From: Intrasporangium oryzae NRRL B-24470
Lineage (GTDB): Bacteria > Actinomycetota > Actinomycetes > Actinomycetales > Dermatophilaceae
Assembly (NCBI RefSeq): GCF_000576595.1
Contig: NZ_AWSA01000011.1
Coordinates: forward strand, 47,925 to 111,924
Direction: 5' to 3'
Length of the DNA: 64,000 nucleotides
The notes below the pieces were generated by a model. It was not told where the DNA came from and made no database searches. It was given only the letters and a program-made list of their open reading frames with translations. Positions 55,289-64,000 of this stretch are shown here, one piece after another; the first letter of the stretch is position 1; each line of letters opens with the position of its first letter. The translations under genes were made by a program, and so were the position numbers.

Positions 55289-56350
55289 GTGACACCGTCG
55301 TCGCCGTTCACCTGCTCGATCGTCGAGACCCCGCGCCTGGCCGTCAACGTCTGGACGAGCGGCCCAGAGGACGGCGTGCCGCTCCTGCTCGTTCACGGCA
55401 ATCTCACGACGGGCGGCTTCTGGACGTACGTCGCCGCAGAGCTCCCTGACGACGTGAGGGTCATCGCGCCCGACCTGCGCGGCTTCGGGCTGACCGACCC
55501 CGCACCCGTCGATGCGACGCGCGGCCTCGGTGACATGGTCGACGACGTCCACGCCCTCCTCGAGACGCTGGGCCTGGCCGGCCGCGCCGTCGTCAACGCC
55601 GTCGGGTGGTCGATGGGCGGCGGGGTCCTCGAGCAGCTCATGATCGAGCACCCCGACGACCTCGCCTCCGTCACGCTCGTCGCGCCGCTCTCGCCCTACG
55701 GCTTCGGGGGCACGACCGACGAACACGGCACCCGGGCCTTCTCCGACGGTGCGAGCGCCGGAGCCGGTGGGGCCAACCCCGACTTCGTCCGGCGCCTCGG
55801 CGCCAGGGACGCGAGCGAGGACGAGCCGATGTCGAGCCCGCGGGTCGTCATGCGGACCTTCTTCGGCGCGGGCGACAACGCGCCCCACGTCGACGAGGAC
55901 TTCCTCGTCGCGGAGCTGCTGACGACCAGGACCGGCGAGGACTTCTACCCGGGCGATGCCGCGCCGTCGGAGAACTGGCCGACCCTCGCTCCCGGCGACC
56001 GCGGCATCCTCAACACGATGGCGCCGACGCACTACGACGCGTCGGGGATCGTGGACCTGACCCGCAAGCCGCCCGTCACGTGGGTCCACGGCACCGCCGA
56101 CCAGGTCGTCAGCGACCGCTCGATGTTCGACCTCGCCACCCTCGGCGAGCTCGGCGCGATCCCCGGCTGGCCGGGCGCCGACGTCCTGCCACCCCAGCCG
56201 ATGGTCGCCCAGATGCGCGCCGTCCTCGCAGCGTATGCCGCTGCCGGCGGGACGACGCGGGAGGTGGCCCTCGAGGGCGTGGCCCACGGCATACCACTCG
56301 AGGTCCCGGCCCGGCTCGCCGAGGAGATCGTGGCCACTCTCGTGCGCTGA
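55289..56350 (+). CDS. Alpha/beta-fold hydrolase
   Basis: 353 aa. LLLVHGNLTTGGFW near residue 31 contains the oxyanion HG; VGWSMGGGVLEQL near 108 has the nucleophilic Ser; GVAHGIPLEVP supplies the catalytic His near the C-terminus. The cap region (about 150-250) is unusually long. Probably an esterase or epoxide hydrolase-like enzyme. The GTG at 55289 follows AGGGAGAGG. It is in the same direction as the preceding phosphoribosyltransferase but with its own leader of 131 bases. Confidence 0.82.
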   Translation: MTPSSPFTCSIVETPRLAVNVWTSGPEDGVPLLLVHGNLTTGGFWTYVAAELPDDVRVIAPDLRGFGLTDPAPVDATRGLGDMVDDVHALLETLGLAGRAVVNAVGWSMGGGVLEQLMIEHPDDLASVTLVAPLSPYGFGGTTDEHGTRAFSDGASAGAGGANPDFVRRLGARDASEDEPMSSPRVVMRTFFGAGDNAPHVDEDFLVAELLTTRTGEDFYPGDAAPSENWPTLAPGDRGILNTMAPTHYDASGIVDLTRKPPVTWVHGTADQVVSDRSMFDLATLGELGAIPGWPGADVLPPQPMVAQMRAVLAAYAAAGGTTREVALEGVAHGIPLEVPARLAEEIVATLVR

Positions 56351-56408
56351 GCGCCTCTCAGGGCAGATTCCTCCACGGTTCCGTTGGACGTGGATCCGAT
56401 TGCGCCAC

Positions 56409-56414
56409 TAGGTT
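56409..56414 (+). promoter_or_regulatory. TAGGTT -10 hexamer of the small membrane protein
   Basis: TAGGTT, seven bases, GTG at 56422. Confidence 0.45.
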
Positions 56415-56421
56415 TCTCACC

Positions 56422-56979
56422 GTGTCAGATCCAGCTGTTGGCGGCCCATCCCCGTCTGCCGTGGCCGACGCCCGTCGCGTGGGCAGCCGCACCCTCAGCC
56501 ACCTGCTCCCACCGCTCGGGGTCGCCGTCGCGGCCTCGGCCGTCCTGCTCGCGGCCGACATCCTCGTCTCGAGCATCCTCTCCCGGTCGCACGGCGGCTC
56601 GTTCGCCATCACGCTGGTCAGCCTGAGTCTCGTCGCCGTCGGCGACGGCGCCCTCGGGGCGTGGCTCGAGCGCCGCCACGTCGCGCGGGCCACGCCCAAG
56701 GGCGCGCGGAGCGCCTCCCCGACGGCGCTCCGCGCGTCCCGGGCCGGGGCGGTCGTCCTCCTCATCGGCCTGGCCGCGAGCCTCGTGACGTGGCTCGGGG
56801 CGAACCGCGTCGACGACTACCTCGGCATCGACGCGCTCTTCCACGGGCTCGCCGTCCTCGGGGCGCTCGGGAGCGCGACCTTCCTGCTCCTCGGTCTCGG
56901 CTACACGCTCGCGTCGATCGGCCGGCACCGTCGGGCGCGCGACCTCGGGCCCGCCATGCGCCCCCGTCGCCGCCGCTGA
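56422..56979 (+). CDS. Four-helix membrane protein, unknown function
   Basis: 185 aa with hydrophobic stretches near residues 28-52, 60-80, 105-125 and 138-162, joined by short charged loops. No family recognised. GTG at 56422 follows TAGGTT at 7 bases, so the transcript is probably leaderless; the frame upstream overlaps the hydrolase. Confidence 0.55.
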   Translation: MSDPAVGGPSPSAVADARRVGSRTLSHLLPPLGVAVAASAVLLAADILVSSILSRSHGGSFAITLVSLSLVAVGDGALGAWLERRHVARATPKGARSASPTALRASRAGAVVLLIGLAASLVTWLGANRVDDYLGIDALFHGLAVLGALGSATFLLLGLGYTLASIGRHRRARDLGPAMRPRRRR

Positions 56980-57006
56980 CCCCTCGTGCGCTGGGGCGAC
57001 TGCGCC

Positions 57007-57921
57007 TCAGAGGAACCCGGGACGGACCGCGAGGACGACCTTGCCCCGGACGTGGCCCGTCTCGCTCAGCGCGTGCGCCTGCGCGGACTGCTCGAGCGGC
57101 AGCACCTGGTTGACCTCGACGCGGAAGGCGCCCCGGGCATGGCCGTCGGCGAACGTCTGGAGGGCCTCCATCGCCCGCGGCTCGCTGCGGACGACCCGCG
57201 CGCCGTGGGCCGCCGCGGTGTAGTCCGCGATGCTGACGACGTCCCTCGGATCGGCCACGAGGGTCACGAGGTCGGTGATGGAGCCCGAGCCCGCGGCGTC
57301 GAGCACCGCAGTCACAGGTCCGAGGCCGAGGCCGGCCACGCGGTCGGCGAGACCCGGACCGTAGGTCGTCGGCGTGGCCCCGAGGCTGCGCAGGTAGTCG
57401 TGGTTGGCCTCCGAGGCCGTGCCGATCACCGTGGCCCCGCGCTGCCTGGCCAGCTGGACGGCCGCCGAACCGACCCCGCCCGAGGCGCCCTCGACGAGCA
57501 GGGTCGAGCCGGTGCCGACCCCGAGGTCGTCGAGCCCACGCGCCGCCGTCTCGACCGCCAGCCCGGCCCCCGCGGCCTCGGCCCACGACATCCCCTCCGG
57601 CTTGCGGGCCCAGCCGTCGAGGACGGCATACTGCGCGTTCGTCGCACTGCCGACGCCGAAGACCTTGTCTCCGACGGCCACGCCCTCGACGCCGTCGCCG
57701 ACCTCGTCCACCACCCCCGCGGCGTCGACCCCCGGCACGACGGGGAAGGTGGCGGGCAGGACGTCCTTGAGATAGCCCGCCCGCACCTTCCAGTCGATCG
57801 GGTTGACGCTGGACGCCACGACCTCGACGCGCACCTGGCCCGGGCCCGCGTGGACCTCAGGGATGTCACCGACCCTCAGGACCTCGGCCGGACCGTACTC
57901 GTCGTAGGTGAGCGCGAACAT
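57007..57921 (-). CDS. NADP-dependent oxidoreductase, zinc-less MDR family
   Basis: 304 aa. The start MFALTYDEYGPAEVLRVGDIP and VNPIDWKVRAGYLKDVLP are typical of medium-chain reductases similar to Zta1/quinone oxidoreductase, without zinc cysteines. LLVEGASGGVGSAAVQLARQ near 143 is the nucleotide-binding fold. The ATG at 57921 follows GGAGG. Second MDR enzyme in the window besides that at 17.1-18.1 kb. Divergent from furA. Confidence 0.85.
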   Translation of the reverse strand: MFALTYDEYGPAEVLRVGDIPEVHAGPGQVRVEVVASSVNPIDWKVRAGYLKDVLPATFPVVPGVDAAGVVDEVGDGVEGVAVGDKVFGVGSATNAQYAVLDGWARKPEGMSWAEAAGAGLAVETAARGLDDLGVGTGSTLLVEGASGGVGSAAVQLARQRGATVIGTASEANHDYLRSLGATPTTYGPGLADRVAGLGLGPVTAVLDAAGSGSITDLVTLVADPRDVVSIADYTAAAHGARVVRSEPRAMEALQTFADGHARGAFRVEVNQVLPLEQSAQAHALSETGHVRGKVVLAVRPGFL

Positions 57922-58023
57922 GGGGGCCTCCAGCGGTCGGTCGACCCCCTGAGCAGCCGGTCACGCGCCAGCGCCGATGCGCAGACTCTACGCTCGGTGG
58001 TTCGCGCTCGGGAATGGCCATTT

Positions 58024-58040
58024 TCTTGACTTGTTCCAGA
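58024..58040 (+). promoter_or_regulatory. FurA-type operator with TTGACT -35 box
   Basis: TCTTGACTTGTTCCAGA lies 20 bases upstream of the furA start. As I recall it, the autoregulatory FurA site of mycobacteria and streptomycetes has the same TTGACT-N2-TTCCAGA core overlapping the -35 box. Confidence 0.65.
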
Positions 58041-58060
58041 TTGCGTGATGGTGTGGAGGC

Positions 58061-58543
58061 ATGACGACGGAGACGACGGCCCTGCTGCGCGAGGCACAGC
58101 TGCGCGTCACCCGGCCCCGCGTCGCCGTCCTCGACCAGTTGCGCCTCCACCCGCACGCCGATGTCGAGACCATCGCCTTCCACGTCCGCGCCGAGCTCGG
58201 CAAGGTCTCGACCCAGGCGATCTACGACGTCCTCTCGGCACTGTGCCAGGCCGGCCTCGTCCGGCACCTCGAGCCCGCCGGCTCCCCGGCCCGCTACGAG
58301 CTCCAGCGCGGCGACAACCACCACCACCTCGTGTGCCGGGCCTGCGGCGACATCGTCGACATCGCCTGCGCCGTCGGCGAGGCACCCTGCCTCGACGCAG
58401 GGCACGGCCACGGCTACGAGGTCGACGAGGCCGAGGTCATCTACTGGGGCAGGTGCCCGAGCTGCGTCGCCGCCGACAACGCGCCGACGCGGGGCTCACG
58501 ACCTCGCCCGACACCCGACCCTGCGACCGAGCCCACGCGGTAG
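58061..58543 (+). CDS. furA: Fur-family regulator, FurA/CatR type
   Basis: 160 aa. [54 protein letters not shown] (residues about 15-68) is the winged HTH of Fur proteins. [16 protein letters not shown] has the metal-binding His cluster and a CxxC, and WGRCPSC a second CxxC near 138. It lies 83 bases upstream of katA, as FurA does in mycobacteria and streptomycetes, where it represses the catalase gene under reducing conditions. A FurA-type box precedes it. A GGAGG lies only one base from the ATG, so the exact start or the mode of initiation is uncertain. Confidence 0.9.
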   Translation: MTTETTALLREAQLRVTRPRVAVLDQLRLHPHADVETIAFHVRAELGKVSTQAIYDVLSALCQAGLVRHLEPAGSPARYELQRGDNHHHLVCRACGDIVDIACAVGEAPCLDAGHGHGYEVDEAEVIYWGRCPSCVAADNAPTRGSRPRPTPDPATEPTR

Positions 58544-58626
58544 GCCGAGCCGGCCCAGCGGCATACCCCCTGATCCTTCCCTGCTGTCCATGTCCAGCCA
58601 ACGAGAAACACCTCAGGAGAGAACTG

Positions 58627-60192
58627 ATGAGCGTTGAAGGACCCCGCCAGGAGCCTGGCAACACCAAACCGCTGACCACGGTCGCGGGAGCCCCCGTCTG
58701 GGAGAACCAGAACAGCCTGACCGCCGGTGCGCGCGGGCCGCTCCTCCTGCAGGACGTGTGGTTCCTCGAGAAGCTCGCGCACTTCGACCGCGAGGTCATC
58801 CCCGAGCGTCGCATGCACGCCAAGGGCTCCGGTGCGTACGGCACGTTCACCATCACGCACGACATCTCGAAGTACACGTCGGCGGCCCTCTTCTCGAAGG
58901 TCGGCAACCAGGTCGAGACGTTCGCCCGCTTCTCCACCGTCGCCGGTGAGCGCGGGGCCGCCGACGCCGAGCGCGACATCCGCGGGTTCGCCGTCCGCTT
59001 CTACACCGAGCAGGGCAACTGGGACATCGTCGGCAACAACACGCCGGTGTTCTTCTTCCGCGACCCGCTGAAGTTCCCCGACCTCAACCACGCGGTCAAG
59101 CGCGACCCGAAGACCAACCTGCGCAACCCCGAGAACAACTGGGACTTCTGGACCAACCTCCCCGAGGCCCTCCACCAGGTCACCATCGTCATGTCCGACC
59201 GCGGAATCCCGGCGTCGTACCGCCACATGCACGGCTTCGGCTCGCACACGTTCAGCTTCTACAACGAGGCCGGCGAGCGCTACTGGGTCAAGTTCCACTT
59301 CCGGACCCAGCAGGGCATCAAGAACCTCACCGACGCCGAGGCCGAGGCGCTCGTCGGCAAGGACCGCGAGTCGAGCCAGCGCGACCTCTTCGACGCCATC
59401 GAGCGCGGCGACTTCCCGAAGTGGACGATGTACGTCCAGGTCATGCCCGAGGCCGACGCCGAGAAGGTCCCCTACCACCCGTTCGACCTGACGAAGGTCT
59501 GGCCCAAGGCCGACTACCCGCTCATCGAGGTCGGCGTCTTCGAGCTCAACCGCAACCCGGAGAACTACTTCGCCGAGGTCGAGCAGGCCGCCTTCTCGCC
59601 CGCCAACGTCATCCCCGGCATCGGCTTCTCCCCCGACCGTATGCTGCAGGGCCGGCTCTTCTCGTACGGTGACGCCGCGCGCTACCGCCTCGGGGTCAAC
59701 CACCACCAGATCCCGGTCAACTCGCCCAAGGCCGCCGGCAACGTCAACTCGTACCACCGCGACGGCGCCATGCGGATCGACAGCGAGCCGACGCCCGGTA
59801 TCGAGCCCAACTCGTACGGCCGCTGGGCCGAGCAGCCGCAGTTCCGCGAGCCGGGCCTCAAGATCGACCCGTACGCCGACCGGTTCAACTTCCGCGAGGA
59901 CGACGCCGACTACTTCTCGCAGCCGGGCATCCTCTTCCGCGAGAAGATGACGCCGGAGCAGCAGCAGGCCCTCTTCGACAACACCGCCCGGGCGATCTCG
60001 GGCGCCTCGAAGGAGACGATCGAGCGGCACATCGCCAACTGCACGAAGGCCGACCCGGCCTACGGCGCCGGAGTCCGTGCCGCGATCGAGGCCCTCTCGG
60101 CCGCGGCCGCGCCGTTGCCCGAGGAGACGAGCCGTCCGGCCGGTGGCAACGGTTCCGGAGTCGCGCAGGACGACTTCGCCGACGTCCTCTGA
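58627..60192 (+). CDS. katA: Monofunctional heme catalase
   Basis: 521 aa clade 3-like catalase. The distal His is in [11 protein letters not shown] near residue 62, the Asn in [19 protein letters not shown] near 137, and the proximal heme Tyr in [14 protein letters not shown] near 345. The N-terminal [24 protein letters not shown] is standard. Decomposes hydrogen peroxide in the cytosol. The ATG at 58627 has AGGAG at 7 bases. It follows furA on the same strand and is probably co-transcribed and FurA-regulated. Confidence 0.96.
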   Translation: MSVEGPRQEPGNTKPLTTVAGAPVWENQNSLTAGARGPLLLQDVWFLEKLAHFDREVIPERRMHAKGSGAYGTFTITHDISKYTSAALFSKVGNQVETFARFSTVAGERGAADAERDIRGFAVRFYTEQGNWDIVGNNTPVFFFRDPLKFPDLNHAVKRDPKTNLRNPENNWDFWTNLPEALHQVTIVMSDRGIPASYRHMHGFGSHTFSFYNEAGERYWVKFHFRTQQGIKNLTDAEAEALVGKDRESSQRDLFDAIERGDFPKWTMYVQVMPEADAEKVPYHPFDLTKVWPKADYPLIEVGVFELNRNPENYFAEVEQAAFSPANVIPGIGFSPDRMLQGRLFSYGDAARYRLGVNHHQIPVNSPKAAGNVNSYHRDGAMRIDSEPTPGIEPNSYGRWAEQPQFREPGLKIDPYADRFNFREDDADYFSQPGILFREKMTPEQQQALFDNTARAISGASKETIERHIANCTKADPAYGAGVRAAIEALSAAAAPLPEETSRPAGGNGSGVAQDDFADVL

Positions 60193-60269
60193 CCGAGCCA
60201 CTCCGCCGCAGGGCCGGTCACGCACCCGCGTGGCCGGCCCCGCGGCATACGTGCGGGCAGGAGGCACCA

Positions 60270-60297
60270 CAACAACTCCGCCCGGGCGGAGTTGTTG
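60270..60297. terminator. Perfect 28-bp palindrome between convergent genes
   Basis: CAACAACTCCGCCC followed immediately by its exact complement. It lies 78 bases after the katA stop and 13 before the ABC permease stop. A hairpin with a small GC loop would form in both directions, so bidirectional termination is likely; the absence of a natural loop also allows a protein-binding site. Confidence 0.75.
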
Positions 60298-60309
60298 CGA
60301 ACGCGACCC

Positions 60310-61233
60310 TCAGCTGAGGATGTCGGCGCGGCTGAAGCGGCGGTAGCCGAGCATCGTGAAGGCGACTGCCCAGACGAGCGACCAGAGCGTGCCGTGGACG
60401 ATGTCGGTCCACTGCGGGTCGACGGCGATGAGGTCCTGCCAGGCCCGCGAGTAGTGCCCCGGCAGGGCGTTTCGCCACGGGTCGAGGGCGTCGATCTGGT
60501 CGAGGATGCTGAGGACGATCGACACGAGGACCGCCCCGCCGACCGCGGCGAGCGGCGCGTCGGACCGCACCCCGATCCAGAAGGCGATCGCGGCCACCGG
60601 GAGCAGCGTGACGAAGATGTAGGCGAGCGCGAGGCCGAGGCGCGGCAGCAGCTGCGCCCACGAGAGGTCCTCGCCGAGCGGGTTCGTCAGCGGCGCCACC
60701 CCGTAGGCCAGCCCACCGACGATGAGGGCCCAGCCGACGAGCACGACCATGGCGAGCGCCGTCGTGCCGAGCCCGATGACGAGCTTGCTCGTCAGGAGCC
60801 GGGCCCGCCGGACCGGCGCCATGAGCAGGTAGCGCAGCGACGACCACGACGCCTCGGCCGGGACCGAGTCGCCGCAGAACAGCGCGGCGAGGAGGGTGAG
60901 CAGCAGCTCGGCGCTGACGAAGATGGTGAAGAGCGTGAAGTTGGCCGAACCGGTCTGCGCGAGGTCGATGAAGCGCGCCGCCGTCGTCGTGCGGCGACCG
61001 TTGGGCGAGTCGCCGAACGCGAACGCGATGACGAGGATGACGGGCAGCGCGAGGATGAGCGCGAACGCGACCTTGGTGCGACGCCTCCCCCACTGCCGCC
61101 CGATCTCCGCACGCCACGACAGCGGGTCGTGGACCGTCTCGATCGTCGGTGGCCTCTCGGTCACCGCCGTGCCGTATGCCGCTGGGCTGCTGTCGAGGGT
61201 CGGCTTGCCGCCGCTCGGGGTTGCGTCGGTCAT
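60310..61233 (-). CDS. ABC-2 type transporter permease
   Basis: 307 aa. Six membrane segments (about residues 58-78, 100-120, 150-175, 180-205, 215-235, 280-298). ADIL-type C-terminus and the segment VPAEASWSSLRYLLMAPVRRARLLTSKLVIGL are typical of ABC-2 permeases. The ATG at 61233 overlaps the stop of the upstream hydrolase-ATPase fusion (ATGA), so the two proteins are translated together and surely form one transporter. Confidence 0.88.
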   Translation of the reverse strand: MTDATPSGGKPTLDSSPAAYGTAVTERPPTIETVHDPLSWRAEIGRQWGRRRTKVAFALILALPVILVIAFAFGDSPNGRRTTTAARFIDLAQTGSANFTLFTIFVSAELLLTLLAALFCGDSVPAEASWSSLRYLLMAPVRRARLLTSKLVIGLGTTALAMVVLVGWALIVGGLAYGVAPLTNPLGEDLSWAQLLPRLGLALAYIFVTLLPVAAIAFWIGVRSDAPLAAVGGAVLVSIVLSILDQIDALDPWRNALPGHYSRAWQDLIAVDPQWTDIVHGTLWSLVWAVAFTMLGYRRFSRADILS

Positions 61234-64000
61234 CGTGCCCGCACCTGCCTCAGCCTCTCGATCATCGACGAGCCGGAGGTGTCGTCGCTCCCGGTCCCGG
61301 TGCCGCCCTGCGCGGTCGAGATGACCCCGAGGAAGACCTCCTCGAGGTGGCGACGGCTGCTCACCCCGACGACGGGAAGTCCCGCCTCGACGGCCGCGAG
61401 GACCACCTCGGCGCGGGGGACGTCGGCGACCACGACCAGGCGGGTGGGCGTCTCGACGCGGACGTCGCCGATGCCGTCACGGCTGCGCAGCGCCGCGGCC
61501 TCGGCGGCGAGCCGATCCGGGGCGACGCCGTCGGCGAGGTCGACGATCGTCGTGTCATTGCTGTCGACGAGGTCGGCGACCGCGCCCTGGGTGATCACCC
61601 GGCCGGCGTGCATGACGACGACGTGGGTGCACGTCATCTCTACCTCGGCGAGCAGGTGGCTCGACACGACGACGGTGCGCCCGGTCTCCGCGTAACGCCG
61701 CAGGATCGGGCGCATCGCCGCGATCTGTGGCGGGTCGAGACCGTTGGTCGGCTCGTCGAGGATGAGCAGGTCGGGCATGCCGAGCATCGCCTGGGCGATC
61801 CCGAGCCGCTGCTTCATGCCGTGGCTGTAGGACTTGACCGGCCGGTCGACGGCTCCGCCGAGCGCGGCGACGTCGAGGGCCTCGTCGAAGCGGGCCTCCT
61901 CCGGGGCCCGGCCGGTGGCCGCCCAGTACGCCTCGAGGTTGGCCCGGCCGGTGAGGTGCGGCAGGAACCCGGGCCCCTCGATGAGCGCACCGACCCGGCC
62001 GAGGACGGGTGCGCCGGCGTGGACCGGCTCGCCGAGGACGTGGACCGAGCCGGAGTCGGACGAGATGAGGCCCATGACCATCCGCATCGTCGTCGTCTTG
62101 CCGGCACCGTTGGGGCCGAGCAGCCCGACGACCTGGCCCTTCTCGGCACGCCAGCTCACGTCGTCGACGGCCCGGTGCCCGTCGGCATACGTCTTGACGA
62201 GGCTGTCGACGACGAGGGGCACGTCGGCGAGGTCGGGGCGGGAGGGCTCGAGACGACGACGGCGGCGACGCAGGAGCGCGCTGACCGCGGCGAGAACGAG
62301 CAGGGCGGCGAGGACCGACGCGGCAATGACCGTCTCGGTGTCGGGCCCACCCGCCGAACCGCCGCCGAGCGGGGCGCCGACCGAGGTCGGGACGCTGAGC
62401 TGGGCCGCTGCCTCGACGATGACGCGGCTCGGCGTGCGGTCGTTGGAGTAGGTCGACTCGGTCGTCGTGAGCAGGACGCGCCAGCGGCTGCCCGTCGGCA
62501 TCTCGTACGTCGCCGCCGGGAGCGAGACCGTCACCGTGGTCGGCTTGCCGGGTGTGACGGGCACCCGGATCGGGGCGACGAGCGCGTTGGGCAGGACCGG
62601 CTGGTCGCCGTTGAGGCGCCACAGCGAGGCGAAGAGCGTGACGGTCGGCGTGTCAGCGGTGAGGGTGAGGCGCACGGTCGGAGAGCCGACGACGGTGACG
62701 CCCTTCTCGACCGGGTCGGTGTCGAGGGCGGTCGACTGACCCGGCAGGGCCGCGATCTGGTAGGTCGACAGGGCGCCACCGCCGAGGGCCGAGAGCGCCG
62801 GGACCGCGACGAGGGCGGCGGGCTGCCCACCGGGCGGGTGCACCATCCCGCCGCGGGTCGTCGCGAGCGGGATGGTCGTCGTGCTGACGGTCGAGCCGCC
62901 GAGCCCCGGGTATGCCGGGAGGGACCACAGGTCGGAGGGCTGGCCCCGGCGGTTGGCGGCGGTCGGGTAGACGAAGCCCTCGGTCGGCGGGGCGGAGGTG
63001 CGCGGCGCCTTGTCGCGGACGTAGTGGTCGAGCCAGGCGTACCCGGCCTCGGTCTCCTCGGCCTCATGGGTGCTCGGCCCGTCGTGGCCACCGTCGCTCC
63101 AGCGGACCGCGACCGGTGTCCCGGCCGCGGCGAGCGCCTTCGCGTTGGCGTCGGCCTGGTCGAGGCCGAAGAGCGAGTCGGCGATGCCTTGGACGAGCAT
63201 CGTCGGGGCAGTCACGCGCGTGAGGGTTGGCCTGGGGCTGTGGGCCCGGAGCAGCGCCAGCAGCGCGGGGCTCGGCGTGCCCGTCTCGGAGGCCTGCACG
63301 AAGAGCCGGCAGATCGTCGGGTCGAAGCGGCCGCACGACGTGGCGGCCGGGGCGCCGCCCCCCGCCCGTGCCGCGCTCCCGAGCGAGCCGAGGAAGAAGG
63401 TCGAGGCCCAGACCTGCTTGAACGGCCCGGGGGTCGCGATCGGCGTGCGCCCGGCGGGGGTCGTCGGTGCGGCGCTGAGGGCCGCCTGGGGGAAGAAGGC
63501 GTCGGCGAGGTCGTTCCACGTGATGGCCGAGACGACGGCATCGACACGGGGGTCGGCCCCGGCGAGCATGAGGCCGAGCGCGCCGCCGTACGAGCCGCCG
63601 AGGACTCCGGCCCGCGGATCGCCGGCGGCGTCGAGCTCGACGTCGGCGCGCTTGGCTGCAGCGTCGAGGAGGGCTCGTGCGTCGGCGATCTCGTATGCAG
63701 GGTCGTTGAGGTGGATCCGCCCCCCGGAGGCGCCGTGGCCCCGGGCGCTCCACGTCACGACGACGTAGCCGCGGTCCTGGAGCGCCTTGGCCTGGTCGGC
63801 GACGGAGTCCTTGCTGCCGCCGAACCCGTGGGCGAGGAGGACGAGAGGGTGCTTGAGCCCGTCGGACTGCGGCCAGAAGGACACGTCGAGCGTCACGGCA
63901 GTGCCGTCGGGCTCGGGGCGGACGGACAGGCGCGCGGCCTCCGGAGAGGCGGCCGGCGCCGCCGCGGGAGCGACGGCAGCAGCGGCCGCAGCCGCGGCCG
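61230..64000 (-). CDS. S15-type alpha/beta hydrolase fused to ABC transporter ATPase, 5' end outside window
   Basis: At least 888 aa (the frame continues through an Ala/Pro-rich stretch to the window edge, so the start lies beyond 64000). First part: hydrolase with HPLVLLAHGFGGSKDS and VLGGSYGGALGLM (nucleophilic Ser about 100 residues from 63896), WSARGHGASGG, and a jelly-roll C-terminal segment as in the X-Pro dipeptidyl-peptidase (CocE/NonD) family. Then one membrane helix (about 521-541, VIAASVLAALLVLAAVSALL followed by six arginines), which places the hydrolase outside and the rest inside. The last 330 residues are an ABC ATPase: Walker A GLLGPNGAGKTTT, signature SYSHGMKQRLGIAQAML, Walker B LLILDEPTNGLDP, H-loop SSHLLAEVE. 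Its stop overlaps the permease start. Confidence 0.88.
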   Translation of the reverse strand, partial: AAAAAAAAVAPAAAPAASPEAARLSVRPEPDGTAVTLDVSFWPQSDGLKHPLVLLAHGFGGSKDSVADQAKALQDRGYVVVTWSARGHGASGGRIHLNDPAYEIADARALLDAAAKRADVELDAAGDPRAGVLGGSYGGALGLMLAGADPRVDAVVSAITWNDLADAFFPQAALSAAPTTPAGRTPIATPGPFKQVWASTFFLGSLGSAARAGGGAPAATSCGRFDPTICRLFVQASETGTPSPALLALLRAHSPRPTLTRVTAPTMLVQGIADSLFGLDQADANAKALAAAGTPVAVRWSDGGHDGPSTHEAEETEAGYAWLDHYVRDKAPRTSAPPTEGFVYPTAANRRGQPSDLWSLPAYPGLGGSTVSTTTIPLATTRGGMVHPPGGQPAALVAVPALSALGGGALSTYQIAALPGQSTALDTDPVEKGVTVVGSPTVRLTLTADTPTVTLFASLWRLNGDQPVLPNALVAPIRVPVTPGKPTTVTVSLPAATYEMPTGSRWRVLLTTTESTYSNDRTPSRVIVEAAAQLSVPTSVGAPLGGGSAGGPDTETVIAASVLAALLVLAAVSALLRRRRRRLEPSRPDLADVPLVVDSLVKTYADGHRAVDDVSWRAEKGQVVGLLGPNGAGKTTTMRMVMGLISSDSGSVHVLGEPVHAGAPVLGRVGALIEGPGFLPHLTGRANLEAYWAATGRAPEEARFDEALDVAALGGAVDRPVKSYSHGMKQRLGIAQAMLGMPDLLILDEPTNGLDPPQIAAMRPILRRYAETGRTVVVSSHLLAEVEMTCTHVVVMHAGRVITQGAVADLVDSNDTTIVDLADGVAPDRLAAEAAALRSRDGIGDVRVETPTRLVVVADVPRAEVVLAAVEAGLPVVGVSSRRHLEEVFLGVISTAQGGTGTGSDDTSGSSMIERLRQVRAR

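Overview
The window is chromosomal DNA of a very GC-rich actinobacterium. Evidence for this is strong G/C bias at third codon positions, many GTG starts, many start codons placed 6-7 bases after a TANNNT hexamer (leaderless-promoter architecture), a FurA-catalase pair, a DUF222-HNH protein and DUF4921/DUF5995 proteins. A member of the Micrococcales close to Intrasporangiaceae is my best guess; this is inference without any database search. I see no rRNA, tRNA, CRISPR array, transposase, prophage or replication origin. Most of the window is ordinary core/accessory chromosome, gene-dense, with many 1-4 base start/stop overlaps.

Layout. 1-9.8 kb is a galactoside locus: a Tat-type lipoprotein sugar-binding protein and the first codons of a probable permease run left, and GH42 beta-galactosidase, DeoR regulator, galT and galK run right, with operator-like repeats between. 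A GPH-type sugar transporter co-translated with a PLP decarboxylase-like enzyme follows. 9.8-19.4 kb holds superoxide dismutase, a TrkA-type potassium channel protein, a large SWIM/SNF2 helicase, a solo Smr protein, a thioesterase, an SDR, a quinone oxidoreductase and a GalT-like DUF4921 protein. 19.4-29.6 kb has a DUF222-HNH protein, an SGNH hydrolase, a BVMO-type monooxygenase divergent from an enoate/dienoyl-CoA reductase, and a leftward MarR - 2H phosphoesterase - LLM flavin oxidoreductase (frameshifted) - glycosyltransferase cluster. 29.6-41.9 kb has an ABC exporter divergent from that MarR, a P-loop kinase-like protein, two PH-domain membrane proteins, a nucleoside-kinase-like protein, a tandem SUKH protein, a dicarboxylate transporter with its divergent two-component system, and a DinB-like/AraC pair. 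42-50.8 kb has a POT peptide transporter, a BluB-CobT fusion, a VWA/substrate-binding protein, a membrane protein preceded by a duplicated palindromic operator, an SDR, and a MarR/MFS divergent pair. 50.8-64 kb has DUF5995, flavin reductase, aminotransferase, APH-like kinase, phosphoribosyltransferase, two hydrolase/membrane genes, FurA-KatA, and a transport unit in which an exported S15-type hydrolase is fused through a membrane helix to an ABC ATPase, followed by its permease.

The features I consider most worth pursuing are the hydrolase-ABC ATPase fusion running off the right edge, the strongly over-represented TATGCC/GGCATA word found inside and between genes (including one inverted pair that encloses a promoter -10 hexamer), an orphan operator pair near 47.9 kb, a tandem SUKH protein without a visible toxin, and the single-base frameshift in the LLM oxidoreductase.
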